DNA of 64,000 nt from assembly GCF_016899425.1 (NCBI RefSeq), contig NZ_CP045995.1, positions 1,798,001-1,862,000 on the forward strand, in the 5' to 3' direction. Position numbers and translations under genes: made by a program. The DNA comes from Burkholderia sp. MS389 (GTDB taxonomy: Bacteria; Pseudomonadota; Gammaproteobacteria; Burkholderiales; Burkholderiaceae). Position 1 is the first letter of the stretch, and the number at the start of each line of letters is the position of its first letter. A model generated the notes under the pieces. It was not told the origin of the DNA and did no database searches. It was given only the letters and a program-made list of their open reading frames with translations. This document shows positions 45,001 through 51,409 of this stretch, one piece after another.

Positions 45001-45125
45001 AGCGCAAGGGCCATCAGCGCAACTACGCTTCTCTTGTTCGGCTTTCCGCGAGCCGAGTCGTTTTCAGAGGCGGCCACCCAAGCGCCAAGCGCCTCGTTCC
45101 AAATTGTCCTGTAACTCTTGTTCAT
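39006..45125 (-). CDS. Giant trimeric autotransporter adhesin (YadA-like)
   Basis: A 2039-residue type Vc secreted adhesin. Residues 1-51 are an ESPR-type extended signal (MNKSYRTIWNEALGAWVAASE, then a hydrophobic core ending VLAQ). Residues about 60-175 are YadA-head repeats (AIGGxxx, AIGYGATA, SVALGNGS), followed by a neck (INGSELYATNQAI). Two Ser/Thr-rich stalk arrays follow: about 18 units of 32 residues, then many units of 25 residues, split by a neck-like VTLGSVGAT...AAGVNPTDAVNYSQL piece. A second head (STAVGQGASASGANSTAVGE) and neck precede the 90-residue C-terminal membrane anchor ending in Trp (AGVSYQW). Such proteins bind host matrix and mediate self-aggregation. GGGGATC precedes the ATG. 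Confidence 0.95.
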   Translation of the reverse strand: MNKSYRTIWNEALGAWVAASENDSARGKPNKRSVVALMALALISSPHTVLAQYSAGLGAATQTGAIAIGGNSGITNASTAGDIAIGSAAAANSGSNVLGTMGPAVAIGWAATASNLYATALGAFATAAQTHATAIGGHAVSTVDGGTAIGYGATAAAINSVALGNGSIADALVTAPIGTTINGVLYTFAGGGGNAVVSVGAPGAERTITNVNAGQISSTSTDAINGSELYATNQAITAVASSVTSLSTAAAGAVSASSSIASLSTGLSSTNSSVTSLSTSTSTGISTAQSGVTSLSTSLSSTKSTVTSLSTSASTGISTAQSGVTSLSTGLSATNSTVTSLSTSASTGISTAQSGVTSLSTGLSSTNSSVASLSTSASTGISTAQSGVTSLSTGLSATNSTVTSLSTSASTGISTAQSGVTSLSTGLSSTNSSVTSLSTSASTGISTAQSGVTSLSTGLSTTNSTVTSLSTSASTGISTAQSGVTSLSTGLSTTNSTVTSLSTSASTGISTAQSGVTSLSTGLSSTNSSVASLSTSASTGISTAQSGVTSLSTGLSSTNSSVASLSTSASTGISTAQSGVTSLSTGLSSTNSSVASLSTSASTGISTAQSGVTSLSTGLSATNSTVTSLSTSASTGISTAQSGVTSLSTGLSATNSTVTSLSTSASTGISTAQSGVTSLSTGLSSTNSSVTSLSTSASTGISTAQSGVTSLSTGLSATNSTVTSLSTSASTGISTAQSGVTSLSTGLSATNSSVTSLSTSASTGISTAQSGVTSLSTGLSSTNSSVTSLSTSASTGISTAQSGVTSLSTGLSTTNSTVTSLSTSASTGISTAQSGVTSLSTGLSSTNSSVTSLSTGLSATNSSVASLSTGLSATNSSVASLSTGVANSVQYDNAAHTSVTLGSVGATTPVTLTNVAAGVNPTDAVNYSQLSSLSTSASTGLSSATSSITSLSTSTSTGISSLSTGLSTTDSTVTSLSTSTSTGISSLSTGLSTTDSTVASLSTSTSTGLSSANSSITSLSTSTSTGINSLSTGLSSTDSTVTSLSTSTSTGLSSANSSISSLSTSTSTGINSLSTGLSSTDSTVASLSTSASTGLSSANSSISSLSTSTSTGISSLSTGLSTTDSTVTSLSTSTSTGISSLSTGLSTTDSTVASLSTSTSTGLSSANSSITALSTSTSTGINSLSTGLSSTDSTVTSLSTSTSTGLSSANSSISSLSTSTSTGINSLSTGLSSTDSTVASLSTSASTGLSSANSSISSLSTSTSTGISSLSTGLSTTDSTVTSLSTSTSTGISSLSTGLSTTDSTVTSLSTSASTGISSLSTGLSTTDSTVTSLSTSTSTGISSLSTGLSTTDSTVTSLSTSTSTGISSLSTGLSTTDSTVTSLSTSTSTGISSLSTGLSTTDSTVTSLSTSTSTGISSLSTGLSTTDSTVTSLSTSTSTGISSLSTSLSTTDSTVTSLSTSASTGISSLSTGLSTTDSTVTSLSTSASTGISSLSTGLSTTDSTVTSLSTSTSTGISSLSTGLSTTDSTVTSLSTSTSTGISSLSTGLSTTDSTVTSLSTSTSTGISSLSTGLSTTDSTVTSLSTSTSTGISSLSTGLSTTDSTVTSLSTSASTGISSLSTGLSTTDSTVTSLSTSASTGISSLSTGLSTTNSTVASLSTSTSTTVNSLSTGLSATNSNLASLSTSTSTGIGSLSTGLSATGSSVASLSTGLSTTNSNVASLSTSASTGVSSLSTGLSTTNSSVASLSTSTSTGLSSTNSSITSLSTGLSTTDSNVTSLSTGLSTTNDSLASLSTAVAPLTSIKTQTTDGSTAIGTGATAAPNSTAVGQGASASGANSTAVGEGAVASGQNSTAEGQGAIASGANSKADGQAAAATGDNSTALGQGSTASGANTTAVGQGSVASASNAVAIGAGSVASQPNTVSFGSPGNERRLTNVAPGINGTDAANMNQLWGVQSTVNEVARRAYSGIAAATALTMIPEVDPGKTIAVGIGGGSYQGYAATALGVSVRFSDNLKAKIGVGISGSASTYGAGVSYQW
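40130..42345 (-). repeat. 75-bp tandem repeat array in adhesin stalk
   Basis: Roughly 2.2 kb made largely of a 75-bp unit encoding a 25-residue motif of the type SLSTSTSTGISSLSTGL plus STTDSTVT, with interspersed 18-residue variants (STSTGLSSANSSIT). Many adjacent units are identical at nucleotide level between 40200 and 41350. A segment near 41330-41700 is repeated almost exactly at 41790-42170, indicating block duplication. Prone to recombination and copy-number change. Confidence 0.9.
42555..44290 (-). repeat. 96-bp tandem repeat array in adhesin stalk
   Basis: About 18 units of 96 bp; successive CTTTGAGCCG landmarks fall every 96 bases, for example 42625, 42721, 42817 and 42913. The encoded 32-residue unit has the form SLSTSASTGISTAQSGVTSL followed by STGLSxTNSxVx. 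Units fall into a few subtypes (SSTNSSV, SATNSTV, STTNSTV), showing reshuffling. Every unit is dense in Ser and Thr. Confidence 0.92.
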
Positions 45126-45734
45126 TTAGATCCCCGTCGATATCGAGCCGCAGCTTCCGCCAATCGACCCTTTCACATAAATCTGACAAATTAAAAAATG
45201 TCGACCTTTCAACGGCGAGCTAAATGCCAAACCAACCCACCGGCTAGCGACGATTCTCCAATTGACCGTTCCAGTCAGGGCTGAACAATTTTCACGAAAA
45301 TGCACCAATCCGGTGAATATGTGTCAAGGTTCGTCAGATCGAATATCGCCTGCCGTTTAATTTATTGGCGCTCGATGGCAACAAACGACCGCTCCAAAAT
45401 GACTGACCATACGTCACGCCAACCCCGCCTTTTCTCCGGGTGGCAGTAGCTCTGTCTGATGTTTTCAAATTTTTTTCGCGTCCACGAGGCCCGCAAAAAT
45501 TCAAAAAGCACGGCACGGCGAAGCGTGACAATATTTCAGAAAGACAGACATCCATGGACGAACATCTGATCGCACGGAGTAGTCAATGAGCGAGTATGCG
45601 CACCTGCTATATCCGGCCGCACTGATAGCAGTGGCGTCCGGGTGAATTTAGAGAATGCCCCGCCACCTCTCGCCATTGCTTGAGGAAGCGTCAGCCGTGT
45701 AGATAATTTGCTTCCACCTTTCTAGGACACGTCA
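45126..45734. other. 609-bp AT-richer region upstream of adhesin; candidate promoter
   Basis: A divergent control region between the adhesin and the H-NS-like gene, clearly lower in GC than the rest of the window. On the minus strand TTGACA (45327-45322) is followed after 17 bases by TGCATT (45304-45299), a plausible but weak adhesin promoter with a leader of about 165 nt. A 19-codon open frame lies at 45586. A 73-codon minus-strand frame at 45334-45555 shows no coding signal. Confidence 0.45.
45586..45645 (+). CDS. Possible 19-residue leader peptide
   Basis: A very short frame (MSEYAHLLYPAALIAVASG) with GGAG 7 bases before its ATG and a hydrophobic end. It lies 90 bp before the H-NS-like gene on the same strand. 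It could be a leader peptide, a small membrane peptide or chance. Nothing else supports it. Confidence 0.25.
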   Translation: MSEYAHLLYPAALIAVASG

Positions 45735-46103
45735 ATGCAGACCTATCAAAATTATCTCGATTTGAAGAAGCGGCTCGATCACGAACTTGAGATTGAGAAA
45801 TTGAAAATGATTGACGCCGTGATATCAGAGATCAGGATGTGCGTGAAATTGTTCAACTTGACCGCACGCGACGTATTCCCCCCTGAACATCAACGCCAGC
45901 GAAAAAGAAGGGCCAAATACTACGATCCGGTGTCCGGATGCACGTGGTCAGGAGTCGGTCGCGAGCCGCACTGGATTAAAGGGAAAAACCGGAAAGAATT
46001 TTTGCTGAGCCCGGTCGCGCACGATGAGACTCAGAGAAGCCTCCGCTCCGGTGAGCCATTGTCGCCCCTTCAAATGGGTCGCGATCACACGTTACTAGAT
46101 TAG
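45735..46103 (+). CDS. H-NS family nucleoid-associated protein
   Basis: A 122-residue protein. Residues 1-55 form a charged helix suited to dimerisation (LKKRLDHELEIEKLKMIDAVISEIRMCV). Residues 60-91 (RAKYYDPVSGCTWSGVGREPHWIKGKNRKEFL) match the C-terminal H-NS DNA-binding domain, with TWSGVGREPHWI as the AT-hook-like loop. H-NS proteins silence AT-rich, horizontally acquired DNA. It is divergent from the adhesin across an AT-richer gap and is probably a local silencer or a modulator of adhesin expression. The C-terminal 30 residues are extra and unrelated. Confidence 0.82.
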   Translation: MQTYQNYLDLKKRLDHELEIEKLKMIDAVISEIRMCVKLFNLTARDVFPPEHQRQRKRRAKYYDPVSGCTWSGVGREPHWIKGKNRKEFLLSPVAHDETQRSLRSGEPLSPLQMGRDHTLLD

Positions 46104-46227
46104 CATTTCAGAAATGCACTTGATTCTGAAACACATCAGATTAACTCAGAATCAGAACCACACCTCAACCGAAGGTGGTTGATTTTCACCACACAAAGGT
46201 GAAATATTCGCTTCACACGAACGATAT

Positions 46228-46911
46228 ATGAAGATTTTGTTTTTGGACGAGCGAGCAGTATATGGTGATCTCGCGCGTCTTCTCTGTCAGCAACGCGAAA
46301 ATGATGTGGTCGCCGTCAAGAACGGCGCCCAGGCTGTGCGCGCCCTTCAACAAGCGATGTTCGATCTCGTTATCTTGGAATTGACTGTGCCGGCCATGCC
46401 GGGGCTCGACCTCATCCGCTGGGTTCGGCATAACCTCGGCAAGCAAATTCCCGTCTTGGCTTTGTCCGGCGTATTGTCGGACTGTTCCACCGCGGATGTA
46501 CTCAACGCTGGCGCAGATGACTGGATCCGCATGCCGATGAGCAAAGAAGATTTTATCGCCAGAGTGAATGCTGTAATCCGACGCACGAACATCTCTGAAG
46601 AATCAGATGACTCCGTCTTGGTCGGAAATTACCTGGTTCCACGCGGCGGTCGAAATATCTTCGTCAACAACGAGCCAGTTAAAGTGACAAGGAAGGAGTT
46701 CGAGATCATCGCCACGCTTTTCAGAAATGTCGGGCGCGTCGTTCCCCGCGACCACCTAATAACGTTTGTCTGGGGAGACGCAGGCGACACGTCCTCGCGC
46801 TCGCTTGACACCCATATCTATCGCGTGAAAAACAAGCTGCGACTGAATGGGGAGCATGGCCTCCGGCTGCAGTCGGTGTACACCTTCGGATATAGACTCG
46901 AGAAGGTTTAA
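46228..46911 (+). CDS. OmpR-family response regulator with atypical receiver
   Basis: A 227-residue regulator. The receiver (1-120) keeps the acidic pair Asp7-Glu8 and Ser80, but the phospho-acceptor is Glu51 (VILELTVPAMPG instead of LD) and the conserved Lys before Pro is Met102 (IRMPM instead of TKPF). The C-terminal winged helix (130-227: VTRKEFEIIATLFRNVGRVVPRDHL...SLDTHIYRVKNKLR...VYTFGYRL) is intact. Normal phosphorylation is therefore unlikely; Glu may mimic the phosphorylated state. No histidine kinase is adjacent. It sits 124 bp after the H-NS-like gene, and the adhesin locus is the natural candidate target. Confidence 0.88.
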   Translation: MKILFLDERAVYGDLARLLCQQRENDVVAVKNGAQAVRALQQAMFDLVILELTVPAMPGLDLIRWVRHNLGKQIPVLALSGVLSDCSTADVLNAGADDWIRMPMSKEDFIARVNAVIRRTNISEESDDSVLVGNYLVPRGGRNIFVNNEPVKVTRKEFEIIATLFRNVGRVVPRDHLITFVWGDAGDTSSRSLDTHIYRVKNKLRLNGEHGLRLQSVYTFGYRLEKV

Positions 46912-47020
46912 GCAGCACGCCCAGTCATGAGCCCGTTGCATCGTCTACTTCCCGGGCTGCGCATGGCGGAATGCGGCGCTCGTTGGCGGACGGAGCCGCC
47001 GGACTCTGCGATCGATGCAA

Positions 47021-48310
47021 CTATTGAAAGGTCCTGTCTTCCGTGGCGACCGGAGCCCGGCGCGTCACGCCACGCAAAAGGATGAAGAGTATCGTCGCCC
47101 CAATCAGATCGAAGGCTCCAAATGCTCCAAAGAGAAGCCCATATCCAAACCGGTCGGCAGTCGAACCCAACAGCAACGAAAATCCAAGACCTCCAATCGA
47201 GGCCACCATACCGGCCAGTCCCGCTGCAGTACCTACCTCATCCGGTTCGAAGACGTCTGCACACAGCGTATTGAGAAGTACGGAGATCATCTGATGTGCA
47301 AAACCACCCATGCAGAACAGAACGATTGCTTGAAGCGGCGTAGCGACTAGCCCAATACACGCGGGCCCGAACATCAAAACGGCTCCGAGCGCTACGCCGG
47401 CGACGCGCGATCCGATTAGCCGCACGTGAAAGCGGTTGATCAGGAAAGGCGACAAGTATCCGCCGAAAAGGCCACCCAGGTCGGCTGCGAGAAAGGGTAG
47501 CCATGCAAACAGTGCAATCTGCTTCAGGTCCATGTGCCGTTCCGTTGCCAGATACAGCGGCACCCAGAAAATCAGGGTCTGCCAGACGGGCTCGGCAAAG
47601 AAGCGCGCCTGGGCTATTGCCCAAAAACGGCGCATTCCAAGCACCTTCCATATGCGCCGGATTCCTTCATGCCACTCGGTGCGGACTGACATTCGCTTAC
47701 CGGGAGGCTCGACGTGTTTCGTCTTGGCCAGCCCCTGGTATTGCCCTGGCGAGCGGTAGACAAAATACCAAATTGCCGACCATACGAAACCCAGCGCGCC
47801 GGTAATGGTGAACGCGCTTTGCCAGCCATACTCGCGAGACAGGAACACGACGACCAGCGGTGCAAAAAGTGAGCCGAGTGATGTGCCAGCGTTGAAATAA
47901 CCGACCGCAACCGATTTTTCGTGATCTGGAAACCATTCGGCAACGATTTTCATCCCGGCGGGAATCGCGACAGCATCGGCGGCGCCTTTTACCGCACGCA
48001 GTGCAGCCAGCGATAGCCATCCACCGGCCACGCCGTGCAAGATACCCGCAAATGACGAAATGCCTACGAATACAGCAACGCCAATCCGCAAGCCGATCAA
48101 GTCTATGAACAGCCCGCATATCGGTTGCATGACTAAATAGCCCGCCTGAAATGCACCGACCACGTATGCGTATTGCTGCGTACTCATGTTCAAAATGAAC
48201 TTGAGTTCCGGCGCCATCACCCCAAGCGCGTTGCGGGACAGATAATCGATGATGGTACCGAGGCAGCCGAGCGCCACGACCCACCAGCGCAGGCTGTAGG
48301 CTTGTTTCAT
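47021..48310 (-). CDS. MFS transporter, hexuronate/ACS-like
   Basis: A 429-residue membrane protein with twelve helices, opening LRWWVVALGCLGTIIDYLSRNALGVMAPEL, the start of the anion:cation symporter branch (ExuT, GudP). It carries the PAGMKIVAEWFPDHEKSVAVGYFNAGTSLG stretch typical of sugar-acid carriers. Import of a hexuronate or related organic acid is likely. No catabolic genes accompany it. The AraC gene lies upstream on the same strand and may regulate it. Confidence 0.87.
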   Translation of the reverse strand: MKQAYSLRWWVVALGCLGTIIDYLSRNALGVMAPELKFILNMSTQQYAYVVGAFQAGYLVMQPICGLFIDLIGLRIGVAVFVGISSFAGILHGVAGGWLSLAALRAVKGAADAVAIPAGMKIVAEWFPDHEKSVAVGYFNAGTSLGSLFAPLVVVFLSREYGWQSAFTITGALGFVWSAIWYFVYRSPGQYQGLAKTKHVEPPGKRMSVRTEWHEGIRRIWKVLGMRRFWAIAQARFFAEPVWQTLIFWVPLYLATERHMDLKQIALFAWLPFLAADLGGLFGGYLSPFLINRFHVRLIGSRVAGVALGAVLMFGPACIGLVATPLQAIVLFCMGGFAHQMISVLLNTLCADVFEPDEVGTAAGLAGMVASIGGLGFSLLLGSTADRFGYGLLFGAFGAFDLIGATILFILLRGVTRRAPVATEDRTFQ

Positions 48311-48398
48311 AAATTTTCCGTACAGGCGGCCTACGGGGCGGAAGGTGTGTCGTTCCCGACCGGGAGCAGGATTTCGACGTGATATCTCGCCGTGGCGA

Positions 48399-49307
48399 TC
48401 ATCGGCTTCCTTTGATCAACTGGGATGGTGACGCAGCCCATCGGCGTTTGAAAGCGGTCGAGAAATGGCTCATATTGTTGAATCCGCATGCCAGCGCTAC
48501 GTCGGTTACGCTCCCGTGCCCCTGAAGCAACAGATTCTTCGCACGCTCGAGGCGAGCTTCCATCACATATTGATGTGGTGGTAAACCGGTGTACTTTCCG
48601 AACAGGCGCATGAAACCATACAAATTTGACTCGAAGCCCGCGGCACTAGCGATCTCTCGGACTCGAAGCGTTGAATCCAGCCCAGCGTGAATGAATTGCA
48701 ATGCCCGGTCCATAATCGCATCCGCGAGCCCCATGTTGCACTCCCATGTGGTATTTCGGGCCAGCGCCGTGAAGCGGTAAAGCGCCGAGAGCGCCAACCA
48801 CTCGGCATGTTCGACGCCAGTAGGCGTGCCCGATGACGCGTCCCGCACGATCTCGTCAATGAGTTGCACCAGTATGCGATCGTGGATACCCGCAAACCAC
48901 CCATGGAGCGGGATCGGCATCCGGCCGGAGGTACCCTGAAGCCAATCGATATTGATAATGAGATGGCTTTGCTCGAGGTTGACGCCCCATCGATAATTCA
49001 ACGCCGCATTAGGTGGACCATACGCCACACTGCTATCTGAAGCGTCGGCGTGCTGCCAGCGGCCGAATCGATTGAGGCTTTCAACCCGCTCGTGGGGCTT
49101 TCGATACAAGCAAAGAAGCAGGTTCGATTCGAATCGCAAATCCCGTACTTCTCCCTCTTCGCGGATCTGATAGTTATGCACTTGAATCCCATCCCACGGT
49201 GACGCCACTGGTGCGCTTTTCCATGTATCTGGTAGCGCTGTCAGGATGCGACCCTCTGAGGGAGAGGCGTTGGAACACGGAAACTGCGTGGCCGAATTGG
49301 CGTCCAT
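48399..49307 (-). CDS. AraC family transcriptional regulator
   Basis: A 302-residue protein with a C-terminal AraC/XylS double HTH (LRVREIASAAGFESNLYGFMRLFGKYTGLPPHQYVMEARLERAKNLL...VTDVALACGFNNMSHFSTAFKRRWAASPSQL). The N-terminal 190 residues are an effector/dimerisation domain of AraC_binding_2 appearance. The frame continues upstream to 49802, but that part is out-of-frame transposase debris, so ATG 49307 (MDANSATQF) is chosen; its ribosome site is poor. The original promoter may have been disturbed by the IS remnant. It probably regulates the MFS gene 88 bp downstream. Confidence 0.83.
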   Translation of the reverse strand: MDANSATQFPCSNASPSEGRILTALPDTWKSAPVASPWDGIQVHNYQIREEGEVRDLRFESNLLLCLYRKPHERVESLNRFGRWQHADASDSSVAYGPPNAALNYRWGVNLEQSHLIINIDWLQGTSGRMPIPLHGWFAGIHDRILVQLIDEIVRDASSGTPTGVEHAEWLALSALYRFTALARNTTWECNMGLADAIMDRALQFIHAGLDSTLRVREIASAAGFESNLYGFMRLFGKYTGLPPHQYVMEARLERAKNLLLQGHGSVTDVALACGFNNMSHFSTAFKRRWAASPSQLIKGSR

Positions 49308-49428
49308 GATCGGATCAAAAGTGGCATGCAATGTTGCAATAATTGGAACATGTTTCGACCATAAAGGCGAGTATTGATTCGCAGTGCGAAGGCCCGGCCT
49401 CGAGGGAAGCGAGGATCGACAGGGATTC

Positions 49429-49709
49429 GCAGTAGTTTGGTCAACAGCAACGCGTGAAATGCATCCCGGACTGCAGCCTCTTGCCAGTCCCGCGGCAGCA
49501 GCCAGCAACTCACGCACGAGCCACATCCCATTTTGGCAGGAAGATCGCGCCAGCGAATGCAGGTCTTCAGCACGAACAGAATGCCCGTCAGCGCTGCGCG
49601 ATTCAGCACGGGCTTGCGACGCGGATACTTGAACCGACGGGGACTTGGCCGGTGGTAGAAGTGGCTCGATCAGGTTCCACAACGCGTCGTCAATGATCCG
49701 TCTGCCCAT
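49429..49709 (-). pseudogene. IS5-family (IS402-type) transposase remnant
   Basis: The frame from 49709 reads MGRRIIDDALWNLIEPLLPP, the conserved N-terminus of IS402-group transposases. After a frameshift the other frame from about 49609 gives LTGILFVLKTCIRWRDLPAKM then GCGSCVSCWLLPRDWQEAAV and FHALLLTKLL, the expected continuation. Similarity ends near 49429; the DDE catalytic part and the IS ends are missing. It lies immediately upstream of the AraC gene and fuses with it in one open frame. Confidence 0.85.
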
Positions 49710-49894
49710 CTCCTTGATCCGGCTATCGCGACGGCTCAGGGCTAACAGGTCGAGAGAAACGTTGACAGTAGCTACGCGTCGACGTTGCAGCCAAGGCAAC
49801 ACCGTGGTTCGCGAATGCGCCTTCCGGGGCGCATCGCTACAAGATACGGTGGATACCGTTGTACTGAACTCTCACCCATCAACGGAGCAACGTC

Positions 49895-50474
49895 ATGCGA
49901 CCGAGGATTTTTTTTGTCCGCGATGCTATTCACCTCAACGGCATTAGGGTTCATCCCGGCGAGAGCCAGCGCGGAGCCGTTCACGATCACGGTCGATGAC
50001 CTCCATCGCGGGCACTTTACGAACGAACACGTGTACGGAGGTTTCGGCTGTCACGGTCAGAACGTTTCGCCGCGCATTTCGTGGGCTCACGTTCCGCGCG
50101 GCACGAAGAGCATCGTCGTGACGATCTTCGATCCCGATGCGCCGACCGGGGGGCTCGGCTGGACCCACTGGGAAATCGTCAATATTCCACCTTCGGCGTC
50201 GTCGATCGAAAAAGGCGCTTCCGGCAATCCGAAGCTCATGCCGAGCGGCGCTGTCGAGACATTGACGGATTTTGGCGAATCCGGATACGGTGGGCCCTGC
50301 CCGCCTCAGGGGGCGTCGCATCGATATGTCGTGACGGCGTCCGCCCTGAACGTGGCAAAAATCGACGTGGCGCCGGCGGCAAGTCCCGCAGTCGTCGCTT
50401 ATCAGATGCACGGGAAAATCATCGCTCAGGCAAAGTACGTTGCCAGATATCATCGCGTCTCCACTACCGATTGA
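49895..50474 (+). CDS. Secreted YbhB/YbcL (PEBP-like) protein with frameshift at a T8 tract
   Basis: The mature part (about 170 residues) is a phosphatidylethanolamine-binding/Raf-kinase-inhibitor-like protein: FTNEHVYGGFGCHGQNVSPRISWAHVPRGTKSIVVTIFDPDAPTGGLGWTHWEIVNIP and GYGGPCPPQGASHRYVV, the ligand-binding signature. The ATG at 49895 has GGAG 7 bases upstream but is out of frame. With seven instead of eight T at 49908-49915, it would give a perfect signal peptide (MRPRIFLSAMLF then TSTALGFIPARASA) joined to EPFTITV. As it stands translation could begin at 49923, leaving a truncated signal. Phase variation, real decay and sequencing error are all possible. Confidence 0.78.
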
Positions 50475-50597
50475 CGGTTGGATTACGCCAACGACATTCC
50501 ACCAGCGACGTCCAGGTTGCCGTCGCGCTCGACGGCATCAACCAACGCCCCGGACCGACGACTCCCTCCGCCCAGCGCATTCGTGCTGACAGGCCTG

Positions 50598-51296
50598 CTA
50601 TTCGTCGCCCCCCAGCCCGTTCCCGCCGTCGAACCGCGTGACGCCCGGCAGCGCGCGCAGCTTGTCGCAGATCGCCTTGTATTCGCCTTCCGACACCCGC
50701 GCGAGCGCGATGCGCACCTCGTCCTGCTCGCCCGTGTCGTCGGCACGCTGCACGATGAACTGCTTCACGCGCGCACTGTCGGGGCCGAGCGCCGCGTGCA
50801 GCGAATCGAACGTCAGCGTGCCGCTCGCCACCGTCAACGCGAGCTGGCGCCGCTGCCGCACCGTGAAATAACGCCGCTCCAGCGGCTTGATGCCGGCCAG
50901 GATGATCAAAATGATGATCGTCGCCGAAATCGCCGCGACATAGAGCCCGCCGCCCACGGCGAGGCCGATCGCGGCGACCGACCACAGGCTCGCGGCCGTC
51001 GTCAGCCCGCGCACGATCTCGCCGCGCAGCAGGATCGAGCCCGCGCCGAGGAAGCCGATGCCCGACACGACCTGCGCGGCGATCCGCGACGGATCGAGCA
51101 CGACGTGGTCGCTGGTGCCGAGCACGTCGGCGAAACCGAACGCCGACACGATCATGATCAGCGTCGAGCCGACGCACACCAGCATGTGCGTGCGCAGGCC
51201 GGCCGCCCACGACAGGCGCTCGCGCTCGAAGCCGATGACGCTCCCGAGCGCCGCCGCGAGAACGAGCCGCATCACGAGTTCCAGGTTGCTGAGCAT
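50598..51296 (-). CDS. MgtC/SapB family membrane protein
   Basis: A 232-residue protein. The N-terminal 145 residues hold four to five helices with the MgtC signatures ALGSVIGFERE, GLRTHMLVCVGSTL, RIAAQVVSGIGFLGAGSIL and GLTTAASLW. The C-terminal 85 residues form a soluble ACT-like domain. MgtC-type proteins aid survival at low Mg2+ and in macrophages and can inhibit the F1Fo ATPase. A strong AAGGAGATAAA ribosome site precedes the ATG at 51296. It is divergent from the AGE-family gene. Confidence 0.9.
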   Translation of the reverse strand: MLSNLELVMRLVLAAALGSVIGFERERLSWAAGLRTHMLVCVGSTLIMIVSAFGFADVLGTSDHVVLDPSRIAAQVVSGIGFLGAGSILLRGEIVRGLTTAASLWSVAAIGLAVGGGLYVAAISATIIILIILAGIKPLERRYFTVRQRRQLALTVASGTLTFDSLHAALGPDSARVKQFIVQRADDTGEQDEVRIALARVSEGEYKAICDKLRALPGVTRFDGGNGLGGDE

Positions 51297-51409
51297 CCGA
51301 TTTATCTCCTTTTTTTGGTGCCGGCCGCGCGGAATGTTTTATCCTTGGCCCCGGCCGCGCCGATTCTCCGGGCCGCCGACACGTTTCGATCCAAGCGCTC
51401 AACCCCGCC

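Noticed and set aside
45334..45555. 73-codon minus-strand frame upstream of the adhesin
   Set aside because: No ribosome site, no similarity, and codon use unlike the neighbouring genes.
47015..47350. 111-codon plus-strand frame after the response regulator
   Set aside because: Lies antisense within the MFS carrier gene and has no coding character of its own.
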